This document shows, in pieces, positions 16,547-24,883 of a stretch of DNA of 64,000 nt (position 1 is its first letter; every line of letters starts with the position of its first letter). The notes beneath the pieces are model-generated. The model was not told the DNA's origin. It saw only the letters and a program-made list of their open reading frames with translations, and did no database searches. The stretch is from assembly GCA_023488885.1 (NCBI GenBank), contig JAMDDH010000002.1, positions 1 through 64,000 on the forward strand, in the 5' to 3' direction. A program made the position numbers and the translations under genes. This DNA is from Thermoplasmatota archaeon (GTDB lineage: Archaea > Thermoplasmatota > Thermoplasmata > Thermoplasmatales > Thermoplasmataceae).

Positions 16547-17812
16547 GTGTCATCCTTATTCATTCACGACGCCATAATTGTAACTCAGAACTCCGCCAGA
16601 GAGGTTTTACGTGGAAACATTCTTGTTCGAGACGGGAAAATAGAATCTGTGGGAAAAGAACACATGGATGCTGATTCCACGGTAGAGGCAGGAGGAAAGA
16701 TAGCAATTCCTGGGCTCATAAATACTCATTGCCATGTGGCCATGACACATCTCAGGGGGAAGCTGGATGATATCTCACTGGAAAAATTTCTTGAACGCAC
16801 TTTCAAGCTTGATTCCGAAAGGAGCAACGCAGGAATCTACAACTCTTCGCTCCTAGGAATGTACGAAATGCTGGATTCCGGAATCACCTCTTTCGTTGAT
16901 CTTTATTACTCGGAAGAAGTGATAGCAAAGGCAGTCAGGGAGTCCGGAATTCGTGGCTTCCTCTCCTGGGTCACTCTTGATGAAGATAAAACAACACAGA
17001 AAGGTTCCCCGTTGAAGAATGCCGAGAGATTCATTTCCAATTTCAGGAATGATGAACTGGTTATTCCTTCAGTTGGAATCCAGGGAGTTTATGCGGCCGG
17101 GGATGAGGTATATCTTGGTGCAAAAGAGCTTGCGGAGAAAAAAGATACCATCATACATGGCCATCTTGCCGAGACAAGGGAAGAAGTGTATAATTTCCTT
17201 AACCAGCATAACGGGGTGAGGCCAACCGAGCATCTGGAGAAGATCGGTTTCCTGAATCCTCGATTCCTGGCTGCACACGGCGTCTGGAACACGTTGCACG
17301 AAGTCAGACTTATGGGGAAGAATGGGGTTAAACTGTCATGGAATCCTGTGAGCAACGCGAAACTGGGTATAGGTGGTATGGCTCCAGTACCAGAATATCT
17401 TGCCAATGGGGTTTCCGTAAGTATAGGATCCGACAGTTGCGGAAGCAACAACACTCAGGACGTTTTTCAGGGAATGAAATTCGGTTCCATATGGGTAAAA
17501 AGCGACAGATGGAACCCGGCAATAACAAACGCTCAGGCAATATTGGATATGGCTACTGTAAACGCAGCGGCATCTCTCAACAGGCCAGATCTAGGATCGC
17601 TGGAGCCAGGGAAATCGGCAGACATTGTTCTTCTGGATACTAGAACTCCAAGACTAATGCTTACGGACGAAATCACTGCTGTATCAAATATCGTTTATTC
17701 AGCCGATGCCTCGTGTGTCTCGGACGTTATTGTCAACGGGAGATTGATCAAATCTGATGGCCATCTGGCGAAATTCAATAGCAAAGATTTTCAGGATGCG
17801 GAGTTCGTTTAA
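16547..17812 (+). CDS. Amidohydrolase, 5'-deoxyadenosine/methylthioadenosine/SAH deaminase type
   Basis: 421 residues from the GTG at 16547; a TTG at 16526 also opens the frame. A TATA-like TTTTAATTATT about 27 bases upstream favours a leaderless start at 16547. Metal site: INTHCHVAMTHLRG (HxH), GHLAETREE (His), AAHGVWN (His) and SIGSDSCGSNN (Asp). These are the MtaD/TrzN-type signatures of the ATZ/TRZ amidohydrolases, which deaminate the adenine of nucleosides such as 5'-deoxyadenosine, methylthioadenosine or S-adenosylhomocysteine. The exact substrate cannot be read from sequence. The gene stands alone. Confidence 0.85.
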   Translation: MSSLFIHDAIIVTQNSAREVLRGNILVRDGKIESVGKEHMDADSTVEAGGKIAIPGLINTHCHVAMTHLRGKLDDISLEKFLERTFKLDSERSNAGIYNSSLLGMYEMLDSGITSFVDLYYSEEVIAKAVRESGIRGFLSWVTLDEDKTTQKGSPLKNAERFISNFRNDELVIPSVGIQGVYAAGDEVYLGAKELAEKKDTIIHGHLAETREEVYNFLNQHNGVRPTEHLEKIGFLNPRFLAAHGVWNTLHEVRLMGKNGVKLSWNPVSNAKLGIGGMAPVPEYLANGVSVSIGSDSCGSNNTQDVFQGMKFGSIWVKSDRWNPAITNAQAILDMATVNAAASLNRPDLGSLEPGKSADIVLLDTRTPRLMLTDEITAVSNIVYSADASCVSDVIVNGRLIKSDGHLAKFNSKDFQDAEFV

Positions 17813-17833
17813 TTTCAAACTTGAAAAGTTTAC

Positions 17834-17846
17834 TATCTTTTTTTCA
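17834..17846 (+). terminator. T-rich terminator after the deaminase
   Basis: A run TATCTTTTTTTCA lies about 20 bases after the stop, without a hairpin, which is the archaeal type of intrinsic terminator. Confidence 0.5.
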
Positions 17847-17849
17847 TAG

Positions 17850-17860
17850 AAAATATATAA
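17850..17860 (+). promoter_or_regulatory. TATA box of the aIF5A-agmatinase operon
   Basis: AAAATATATAA is centred about 33 bases before the aIF5A ATG. Predicted initiation near 17882 leaves a very short leader. A GGTGA Shine-Dalgarno-like element overlaps that point. Confidence 0.6.
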
Positions 17861-17888
17861 TGAGTGAAATCATTAGGGTGAGACAGAT

Positions 17889-18278
17889 ATGAGTTGGCAG
17901 GAAGCCGAAGTTAGGGAACTTAAAGTTGGTAGATACATGCTTGTAGACGATGCACCATGCAAGTTAGTCGAAATTACAATGTCTAAACCAGGCAAACATG
18001 GAGAGGCTAAAGCCCGTATTGTCGCAATTGGTGTATTTGACGGTCAGAAAAGGAGCGTCGTTTTTCCGGTAAAACACAAAGTTAAGGTTCCAATTATTGA
18101 AAAGAAGAATGCCCAGGTTCTTTCGTTAGCCAATAAGGAAGTACAGTTAATGGATTCTGAGACTTTCGAGACTTTCGTTGTACAGGTTGATCAGGAAGAG
18201 GTGGCCAGGATCAAGCCGGGTACGGAGGTGTCATATTGGGAAGCGATGGGCGTCAGGAAAATAATGTTTCAGAACTGA
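17889..18278 (+). CDS. eif5a: Translation factor aIF5A
   Basis: 129 residues, standard for archaeal IF5A. The hypusination loop is [13 protein letters not shown], with Lys36 as the expected modified residue; the rest has the SH3-like and OB folds. It rescues ribosomes stalled at proline-rich stretches, and the modification needs a spermidine-derived aminobutyl group. The last 43 bases overlap the first codons of the agmatinase-family gene, a polyamine biosynthesis enzyme, so the factor and the supply of its modifying group appear to be co-expressed (the functional link is inference). Confidence 0.96.
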   Translation: MSWQEAEVRELKVGRYMLVDDAPCKLVEITMSKPGKHGEAKARIVAIGVFDGQKRSVVFPVKHKVKVPIIEKKNAQVLSLANKEVQLMDSETFETFVVQVDQEEVARIKPGTEVSYWEAMGVRKIMFQN

Positions 18279-19135
18279 CTAACCTTTTCTCTCTCAGGAA
18301 GATTGCGGACGCGACTTCCGGGTTTGACGAATCCAGGTACGTGATTTTCGGCGTCCCTTTTGATGGTACATCAAGCTTCAGACGAGGTTCAAGACTTGCT
18401 CCTGATACAATAAGGCTGGCTTACGATAACCTTGAATCTTACGAGTTCCATTACGGGGTGAATTTCAGCGATATACCGATCTGTGATCTGGGAAATCTGT
18501 CTGTGGGAGAGGATGTTTCCGAGGTCATTGATGATATTGAAATTGCTTCAAGAGCTATAGTTTCTCGCGGAAAGATCCCGATTATGCTTGGAGGCGAACA
18601 TTCGCTTACTGTTGGGGTAGTAAGAAACTTCAGTGACTGCTCCATGATCATAATTGACGCCCATTCCGATTTCCGGGAGGAGTACATGGGAAACAGGTTC
18701 AATCATGCATGCATAACGAGACGGTCGCTGGACATTCTCGGGCCAGGCAGGATAGTTTCACTGGGCACTAGATCAGTATCAATGGAAGAACGAGAATCAC
18801 TCCAGTGGAAAGACGTGAGATTTGTCAGTGCTAACGAAGTAAGGGAAAAGGGCATAGATAAAGTGATAAATGAACTGGACAGTCTTGGAATGCAGAAGAT
18901 ATATTTTTCCATAGACATGGACGGCATTGATCCCTCCGAAGCACCGGGCGTTGGAACTCCAGAGCCTTACGGGATTCATGCTACCGATGTAAGGGCCTTA
19001 ATCAATCACTTTGCAAAAAAAATCGTGGGCTTTGATATAGTTGAGATGACTCCAGTGTATGACAACGGCAACACCTCCATGTTAGCTGCGAAATTGGTCC
19101 AGGACTTCATTGGAAGCAAAGAGAAACCTCGTTAA
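18236..19135 (+). CDS. speB: Agmatinase/ureohydrolase (SpeB-like)
   Basis: 299 residues from a TTG inside aIF5A; no ATG or GTG is available in frame near the natural N-terminus, and a CTG at 18275 would avoid the overlap. Mn site: GGEHS (His122), DAHSDFR (Asp141, His143, Asp145) and [20 protein letters not shown] (Asp227, Asp229). These residues define the arginase/agmatinase superfamily. In archaea agmatinase-like enzymes hydrolyse agmatine or aminopropylagmatine to polyamines plus urea. The neighbour aIF5A supports a polyamine role. Which guanidino substrate is used cannot be decided here. Confidence 0.9.
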   Translation: MGSDGRQENNVSELTNLFSLRKIADATSGFDESRYVIFGVPFDGTSSFRRGSRLAPDTIRLAYDNLESYEFHYGVNFSDIPICDLGNLSVGEDVSEVIDDIEIASRAIVSRGKIPIMLGGEHSLTVGVVRNFSDCSMIIIDAHSDFREEYMGNRFNHACITRRSLDILGPGRIVSLGTRSVSMEERESLQWKDVRFVSANEVREKGIDKVINELDSLGMQKIYFSIDMDGIDPSEAPGVGTPEPYGIHATDVRALINHFAKKIVGFDIVEMTPVYDNGNTSMLAAKLVQDFIGSKEKPR

Positions 19136-19174
19136 ATTCAAAATTACTCTATTATACACGCATTCAGTGATTAT

Positions 19175-19207
19175 ACATCGTGGCGTCTTTCCACGATGTT
19201 AAAAAAA
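19175..19207 (-). terminator. Hairpin and T-run between converging genes
   Basis: A perfect 9-bp stem ACATCGTGG/CCACGATGT with a 7-base loop spans 19175-19199. On the minus strand a run of seven T lies directly behind the L10e stop and before the hairpin. It can terminate the L10e transcript, and the hairpin may also serve the speB transcript arriving from the left. Confidence 0.6.
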
Positions 19208-19738
19208 TTATAGACCCAGTTTGCCGGCCAGTTCTTTTCCCTTTGCGATTTCAATGTGGCACGGTGTAGGGAGTTTTATAGATGCCTTATGCAGGGCATT
19301 TCTCAAAATAATTGCTTTGTCTGGCGTGGTTTTTCCAACCATTATGATATCATTGGCCTTTATTCTCGCCGCAGTGCCTACAGGTCTTCCAAAGGCAGCT
19401 CTCATACCGCTGGAAATTCTATCTGCACCAGCCCCTGTTGCCATTTTGTGCTCCCTGAGGACCTGATGAGGATAAGGTCTTATTTGAAGATAGTAATTAT
19501 CCGGACTTGACCCTTCAAGCATTTTCCTGTTAACAGATACCCTGGCAGCTTCAAGAGCCACATGCCTGACCTGGCAGGATTCGTTAGCTATCAGCCGTAA
19601 TTCAATCTCAAAATCTCGTTTCTGATTTCCCTGAACGAACGTGGTAATCTTAGGATAGGGGACTCCTCCCATGAACTCTCTTCTAGTATAGGCGGGTCCT
19701 GAAATTTTTGTGTACATTCTTGCCGGTTTTGTAACCAT
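19208..19738 (-). CDS. rpl10e: Large-subunit ribosomal protein L10e (uL16)
   Basis: 176 residues. Recognisable segments are GPAYTRREFMGGVPYPKI, QVRHVALEAARVSVNRKM, RPYPHQVLREHKMATGAGADR and SGMRAAFGRPVGTAARI; they are colinear with archaeal L10e throughout. It is a universal 50S component near the tRNA acceptor path. It is a single gene, convergent with speB. Confidence 0.97.
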   Translation of the reverse strand: MVTKPARMYTKISGPAYTRREFMGGVPYPKITTFVQGNQKRDFEIELRLIANESCQVRHVALEAARVSVNRKMLEGSSPDNYYLQIRPYPHQVLREHKMATGAGADRISSGMRAAFGRPVGTAARIKANDIIMVGKTTPDKAIILRNALHKASIKLPTPCHIEIAKGKELAGKLGL

Positions 19739-19899
19739 GGAAATTCCATTCGAGAGCCATTATGAATATAAAAACTAAACGTTAGTGCTAGTTCAGTCGA
19801 AATTGCGGGGTTGCAATTATTGGTCAATACCAACTTTACCCGTATTCTTAATTTATAGCATTACTATAAACATTATATTTATGGTAACAATTTCCTGAT

Positions 19900-20061
19900 A
19901 TGGAAAAAAAGAAGCTCATAGACGTTACGCACATATCATCAAGAGGATCGTCCTTTCGAATCACGCTACCCAGAAGGGTAATCAATAGACTTAACCTCAC
20001 GGAAGACGACATAATCGCCTTTTATGATGACGACGGTGTAAAGATCGATAAAATTCAATGA
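19900..20061 (+). CDS. AbrB/SpoVT-like DNA-binding protein, 53 residues
   Basis: The product runs MEKKKLIDVTHISSRGSSFR, then ITLPRRVINRLNLTEDD and ends FYDDDGVKIDKIQ. The swapped-hairpin pattern (SSRGS.RITLPR.V...L.L...D.I.FY) is that of archaeal AbrB-type transcription regulators or antitoxins. A TATA-like TTATATTTA at 19873-19881 sits about 23 bases before the ATG, as in a leaderless gene. There is no toxin gene beside it, so it is more likely a regulator. Confidence 0.8.
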   Translation: MEKKKLIDVTHISSRGSSFRITLPRRVINRLNLTEDDIIAFYDDDGVKIDKIQ

Positions 20062-20179
20062 TCCAATTCATATTACGGGCCGGATGTTATCAATAATTCG
20101 TTCGGATTGCAAAACCAATGAGAAGTAAAAAGCTTTGGTGAATCCCTCAGTCTGTTATGAATAGAAATCCAAGAAGCAT

Positions 20180-21259
20180 TCAGGTTTTGTTAACCCTTCT
20201 AAATTCTATGGATATATTCATCTCTCCGGTGGCGTCTTTTTCAAGCTCTTTTCCACATCTTGCACACTTCAGACCCATGTCGTCCTTCACGTGAAAAACG
20301 GTATGTCCACAGTCAGAGCAGTTACTTCTGATGAATGGTTCCATTCTTGGTATCTTTCTCTTCTTCACTTTCTCAGGTTCAATATTTTGGCGATCCTGAC
20401 TGGGGAGATATTTGGGCAGACTCATTCCAATCTGTACAGCAGAATACATTCCCAGGAAACCCAGGTAAAATAAGAATATTGGCAGAATATTGCTTAAGAT
20501 TGCATTTCCGGATATTAGTGTGGCTGTCACATTTGTAATTGAGACGGTGAAGTTAGTAAGAAATGCCTTTAAAAAACCGAACCGGACAAAAATGAAGTTA
20601 AGCATAAAAAATGTGACAAAATCTGATAAGAAATTAAGAACGGGACCACCAGCAATCAGGCTCACAGTAGCTGAGATCACGCCTGATATAAGGAAAGTTT
20701 CTCTAATACCAACCTCAGGAGAAAGAACAGTTTTTCTATTCAGTTTACCAGTGAATAGCAGAAGTAACAGGATGGCTACTGTAATTGGTAAAAGCTGGAA
20801 GATAAAACTCTGGAAAAAAGTTTCGAATACAAAAACAAAGTTCTGAATTGCGACAGGTTCGTTAAAAGGGAATCCGGTGCCAAATGTCGGGACAAAATAT
20901 GCAATAATCTCCGTGAGAATGATCTGAACAAGTATGAAAATCATCAGGTAATGAAAATATTCCATGTTTTTTGTTTCCTGAAATCCAATTGAGATGTTCT
21001 GCCTGTGAACAAACAACGAAAAGATGGAAACCAGGAGTGTGAGTAGTGTTAATGCAATGAAAAGATAAAATAGATCGGGAGTGAGGGAGAACCCGGGGAT
21101 ACCGGTAAGCTGAGAGCCCAGGGCAATAGCTGAATTCATTGCATCCAAAGTTCCTGGAATAAGGTATGCAAACGTGATCAGCGACATTGTGATCAAAGCA
21201 ATTCCAGAATAGCGTATTATCCGGTCTCCGGTGAGAACATTCTTTCCATTATCAGTCAT
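20180..21259 (-). CDS. Membrane protein with C-terminal zinc ribbon, unknown function
   Basis: 359 residues with about seven to eight membrane helices, and Pro-rich linkers at residues 275-300. The cytoplasmic zinc ribbon is CSDCGHTVFHVKDDMGLKCARCGK. The middle of the membrane part (FVFETFFQSFIFQLLPI) faintly recalls the CPBP family, but the Glu-Glu motif is absent. Nothing in the neighbourhood indicates a role. It ends 19 bases before the AlaX-like start on the same strand, so the two genes may be co-transcribed. Confidence 0.65.
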   Translation of the reverse strand: MTDNGKNVLTGDRIIRYSGIALITMSLITFAYLIPGTLDAMNSAIALGSQLTGIPGFSLTPDLFYLFIALTLLTLLVSIFSLFVHRQNISIGFQETKNMEYFHYLMIFILVQIILTEIIAYFVPTFGTGFPFNEPVAIQNFVFVFETFFQSFIFQLLPITVAILLLLLFTGKLNRKTVLSPEVGIRETFLISGVISATVSLIAGGPVLNFLSDFVTFFMLNFIFVRFGFLKAFLTNFTVSITNVTATLISGNAILSNILPIFLFYLGFLGMYSAVQIGMSLPKYLPSQDRQNIEPEKVKKRKIPRMEPFIRSNCSDCGHTVFHVKDDMGLKCARCGKELEKDATGEMNISIEFRRVNKT

Positions 21260-21277
21260 TTGCTGGGCTCCATTAAT

Positions 21278-21991
21278 CTACTTCAGGGTAATGTTAATCC
21301 TTCTGCTGATCTTACCCTTTACGAGGTTTGTCTTATACTCGACAAGTCCTATTTCTCTTGTGTTCTTAACGTTAGTTCCAAACTCCATCTGGTCAGGAAT
21401 ACCATCAATCTTCAATACACGGATCTGGTCAAAATCAGGCACCCTTCCCTTGCAGATTTTCATCATCTGTTCTTCCTTGAGAAACTCATCCCGGGGCGTG
21501 TTCGTGAATTTTACCTCTTTACTTTCCTGAGCCATCTTATTTACAACTCTGAAGAGTTCGTCCACATTTTCCTGGGTTATCTCGTCCATTTCGAGATCGA
21601 ACCATGCCTGGTCGTCATAGGTCTGGTTGATTCTGGTTGTCGATCCGAACAGTTGGAACGCCACACCGCTGATCATCTTTAGCGCAGTCCTGAATCTCAT
21701 GTGTAAATATCGCACGTCCCAGTCGATGATTTGCTGAACTTTTTTTCCATCTATGTCATCCGGGAATGTATCGTGCGACATGAGATGAACACTGTCACCG
21801 TCAGACCATGCATCAACAATGGTATATTCCTTGCCGTCGATTTTAACTTTCCCGCGGTCATTAGGTTGTCCTTCTCCTGTTGGATAGAATATTGATTGAT
21901 CAATGACTAAATCCGTAAATTCGTGCCACAACGCAGTGCTTTCACACTCTTTCTGGTACTGGTCGTCGAGATAAAGAAGCTTTGTTTCCAT
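21278..21991 (-). CDS. AlaX-type tRNA editing domain protein lacking zinc ligands
   Basis: 237 residues, the size of AlaX-M. The family features are clear: FYPTGEGQPNDRG (family FYPxGGGQPxDxG), then a helix that normally carries HTALH, then a CGGTHVKNTxEIG block near the C-terminus. Here the first metal motif is RTALK (residues 101-105) and the second is EFGTNVKNTREIG (203-207), so His/His and Cys/His are Arg/Lys and Glu/Asn. AlaX enzymes hydrolyse Ser-tRNA(Ala) or Gly-tRNA(Ala) using zinc. This protein keeps the fold but all four ligands are changed, so it may bind without hydrolysing or use another mechanism. It lies upstream of, and on the same strand as, the zinc-ribbon membrane gene. Confidence 0.85.
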   Translation of the reverse strand: METKLLYLDDQYQKECESTALWHEFTDLVIDQSIFYPTGEGQPNDRGKVKIDGKEYTIVDAWSDGDSVHLMSHDTFPDDIDGKKVQQIIDWDVRYLHMRFRTALKMISGVAFQLFGSTTRINQTYDDQAWFDLEMDEITQENVDELFRVVNKMAQESKEVKFTNTPRDEFLKEEQMMKICKGRVPDFDQIRVLKIDGIPDQMEFGTNVKNTREIGLVEYKTNLVKGKISRRINITLK

Positions 21992-22110
21992 CTGTTCTTG
22001 AATGCTCTGCCGTATTTATTTTTGATTACGCTTCCAGTCAAGGTTACAGAAAACGAAAAAAGGTATCCATAGGGAAATAACTATAAGATTAGATGTAACA
22101 TACACGCTTT

Positions 22111-23397
22111 GTGGTTACGGACGAACTCAGCTATCTTTATGGGTTGGCTAGGGAAGGTATAAAACTTGACTTATCTGTTATGAGGGAATTCTCAGGCATT
22201 CTGGGGAATCCTGAACAGAAATTCCGGGCATTCCATGTTGCCGGTACAAATGGTAAAGGTTCGACTTCCGCTTATATATATAACATTTTAATGAAGAAAT
22301 ACTCGAGCGGTCTCTACACCTCTCCACACCTGATCAAATTCAATGAACGAATACTCATGAACAGGGAACTGATAAAAGATCAGGAAATAGAAGATTTCGT
22401 CGCAAAAAACAGGTCTGTTATGACTTCAATGGCGGAATCAAACAGGAATCCAACTTTTTTCGAGACCACAACTATGCTTGCATTTACACATTTTGCTGAT
22501 AGTGGTGCCCAGTATGCAAGCATTGAAGTTGGACTTGGAGGCAGGCTGGATGCAACAAACATAGTGAACCCCGAAGTCAGCATCATAACGCAGATAGGAT
22601 ACGAACATTTCGATAAACTGGGTTGTTCTCTGACTTCGATAGCTATGGAGAAGGGCGGCATAATTAAACCAGATGTCCCGGTAGTCCTCGGAGACACAAA
22701 ACCGGAAGTCGTAAATACAATCCGCAAACTTGCAGAAGTGAGGCAGTCAAAATTCATTCACGTACCTGCGAACTGTGAAATCACTGACCTGTCCAGTGAT
22801 CTGGCAGGAACATCTTTCGTCTTGAAGACTCCAAAAAAGGAGTACAAGCTCAAGACATCATTGATCGGCAATTTCCAGCCTAGAAATGCGGCAGCTGCAG
22901 TTCTCGCATTAGAGAATTCCAGTGCGGACAAAATAATGAAACGTGACATTGAAACTGGAATCAAGAACACTCGCTGGCCTGGCAGAATGGAAATTATTCG
23001 AAACGATCCAAAGGTAATGGTAGATTGCGCCCATAATCCCCCTGCGGCTAACGCTTTGAAGAATTCGCTGAGCGAATATAATTTCCCGAATCCGTTGCTT
23101 GTCATCGGGATACTTTCTGACAAGGATTCTTATTCTTACCTCCACGCCATAAGGGGTATTTCTGACAGAGTGATATTTACTTCACCAAATGAGCCGTTGA
23201 GGGCTATACCGCCTGAGAAACTGGCATCCATGTCGTCTGGACTGTTTAGGGAATCTGCGGTGATAAATGATCCTATCGAGGCTTATGAAAAGGCAATTTC
23301 AACTTCTGATCTTGTACTGGTAACCGGTTCAATGTACCTCGTGGGAGCGATTATGGAGCATGAAGGAAAGGCGGTCATGCCTTTCCATAATGATTAA
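22111..23397 (+). CDS. folC: Folylpolyglutamate/dihydrofolate synthase (FolC)
   Basis: 428 residues from a GTG. The P-loop is HVAGTNGKGSTSAYI. GLYTSPHLIKFNERI, a THFADSGAQYASIEVGLGGR segment with the family Asp/Glu pattern, and DCAHNPPAANAL near the C-terminal glutamate ligase domain are all FolC signatures. It adds glutamate to folate or a related pteridine in an ATP-dependent reaction. A TATA-like AACTATAAGATT at 22079-22090 sits 26 bases before the GTG, so the mRNA is probably leaderless. Confidence 0.92.
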   Translation: MVTDELSYLYGLAREGIKLDLSVMREFSGILGNPEQKFRAFHVAGTNGKGSTSAYIYNILMKKYSSGLYTSPHLIKFNERILMNRELIKDQEIEDFVAKNRSVMTSMAESNRNPTFFETTTMLAFTHFADSGAQYASIEVGLGGRLDATNIVNPEVSIITQIGYEHFDKLGCSLTSIAMEKGGIIKPDVPVVLGDTKPEVVNTIRKLAEVRQSKFIHVPANCEITDLSSDLAGTSFVLKTPKKEYKLKTSLIGNFQPRNAAAAVLALENSSADKIMKRDIETGIKNTRWPGRMEIIRNDPKVMVDCAHNPPAANALKNSLSEYNFPNPLLVIGILSDKDSYSYLHAIRGISDRVIFTSPNEPLRAIPPEKLASMSSGLFRESAVINDPIEAYEKAISTSDLVLVTGSMYLVGAIMEHEGKAVMPFHND

Positions 23398-23484
23398 CCT
23401 TTTGATCAGGTATTTGGTTCTCCGGATGGTCAAAAAAGCTTTTAGTACTAATTAGAGCTATGTCTTTCTTACCGGTAATTAACC

Positions 23485-24792
23485 ATGAATTTATTCACTA
23501 AGTATTCTCGGATTTCAAATATTTTAGAGGGAGACCTTGAACATTTGAGTGGATCATACGTTCCTGATTCTTTTCCACACAGGGAAACTGAAATAGATCA
23601 TATTGTGAGGGTCCTGAGCAGTATTTTACGGCATACAAGACCTTCCAACATCCTTATCTATGGAAAGACAGGCACCGGTAAAACTTCCACGACCCATTAT
23701 GTTACGAAGATGCTGAGTGAAGCTTCCTCTGATGGAGTAAAGGTATGCTATGTGAACTGCCAGGTCTACGACTCACCATATTCAATACTCATAACTATTG
23801 TGAACACGCTAAGTGAGAGCGAATCCGATATGATTCCCCCACTGGGCTGGCCGCTTGACAGGATATACTCAGAGCTCATATCCCGGATCAACAGGCGCAA
23901 GGGTTTTTATCTCCTTGTCCTGGACGAAGTGGACAAACTTATCGAAAAGAATGGGGGGGATTCACTTTATGTAATTCTCAAGGTACTAGACGATTCAACG
24001 GTTTCCCGTACTTCATTGATAGGTATAACCAACGACGCAGGATTTCTCGATGGACTTGAGCCAAGGGTAAGGAGTAGGATGAATCAGGAGAGTGTGCTCT
24101 TCACACCTTACAATGCTTCAGATCTTAGAGACATAATTTCGTTCAGGCTTAATGGTGTCGTCAAGAAAAACACTGTGACAGAATCCGCGGTGAATCTATG
24201 CGCTGCCATAGGGGCTCAGGAACATGGGGACGCAAGAAAAGCTCTTGACCTCATGCGAATTGCTATAGAAATCGCTCTAAGGGAAGGACGGGAGCAAATA
24301 ACCGATGAGGAGATCTATCAGGCGAGAGATAAATTTGAGATGGATGTTGTGAAGGAGGCGATAAAAACCCTCCCACTGCAGAGTAAGATCGTTATGCTGA
24401 GTTCCGTGGTAACTCAGGAGCTCAACAGCAAGCTCATGGTAACAGGAGAAATTTTTGCGAACTATAGGAATATCTGTGCAGAACTAGGTTTTATGCCGCT
24501 GACTTCCCGCAGAGTAAGTGACATCCTTTCAGAACTTGAAGATTTTGGTCTTCTCTCCGCAACAACAAAGAGCATGGGCCGTTATGGACGGACCAGGTTC
24601 ATCAGCGTCATGGGCCAGCTTGACCTTTTCAAGAAGTACATCCTGGAAGATGAGAATCTGTCAATGTTTCGCGGTTCAAAAGTCACACGTCAGTCCAGAT
24701 TTGAAAATGTGGTAGACAGTCGGAAACAGGAAAACGGAAACCTTGAAAAACGCTTATCCGAGATCGCGGATTCTGAGATTCAAAAAGATTAG
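23485..24792 (+). CDS. cdc6: Orc1/Cdc6 replication initiator
   Basis: 435 residues. It opens with PDSFPHRETEIDHIVRVL, the Orc1/Cdc6 entry motif. Walker A is IYGKTGTGKTSTTHYV and Walker B is LLVLDEVDKL. Sensor 1 lies in LIGITND with the Arg-rich LEPRVRSRM segment. The C-terminal winged-helix domain includes LGFMPLTSRRVSDILSELEDFGLL. Archaeal Orc1/Cdc6 binds origin repeats and loads MCM. Archaeal origins often lie next to this gene, but no repeated origin-recognition boxes are seen in its 87-base upstream gap. A TnpB element sits directly behind its stop. Confidence 0.94.
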   Translation: MNLFTKYSRISNILEGDLEHLSGSYVPDSFPHRETEIDHIVRVLSSILRHTRPSNILIYGKTGTGKTSTTHYVTKMLSEASSDGVKVCYVNCQVYDSPYSILITIVNTLSESESDMIPPLGWPLDRIYSELISRINRRKGFYLLVLDEVDKLIEKNGGDSLYVILKVLDDSTVSRTSLIGITNDAGFLDGLEPRVRSRMNQESVLFTPYNASDLRDIISFRLNGVVKKNTVTESAVNLCAAIGAQEHGDARKALDLMRIAIEIALREGREQITDEEIYQARDKFEMDVVKEAIKTLPLQSKIVMLSSVVTQELNSKLMVTGEIFANYRNICAELGFMPLTSRRVSDILSELEDFGLLSATTKSMGRYGRTRFISVMGQLDLFKKYILEDENLSMFRGSKVTRQSRFENVVDSRKQENGNLEKRLSEIADSEIQKD

Positions 24793-24883
24793 TTTTTCAA
24801 CGACCATCCCCCATAGAAACTCCGACCTTCAGGGAGGAGAGGAATTGCGACACCCTTAAATATCGATAAAATGTATCTATATT

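Noticed and set aside
23398-23484. A replication origin upstream of cdc6
   Set aside because: The gap has only a weak TTTTGA/TCAAAA inverted repeat and no repeated origin-recognition boxes.
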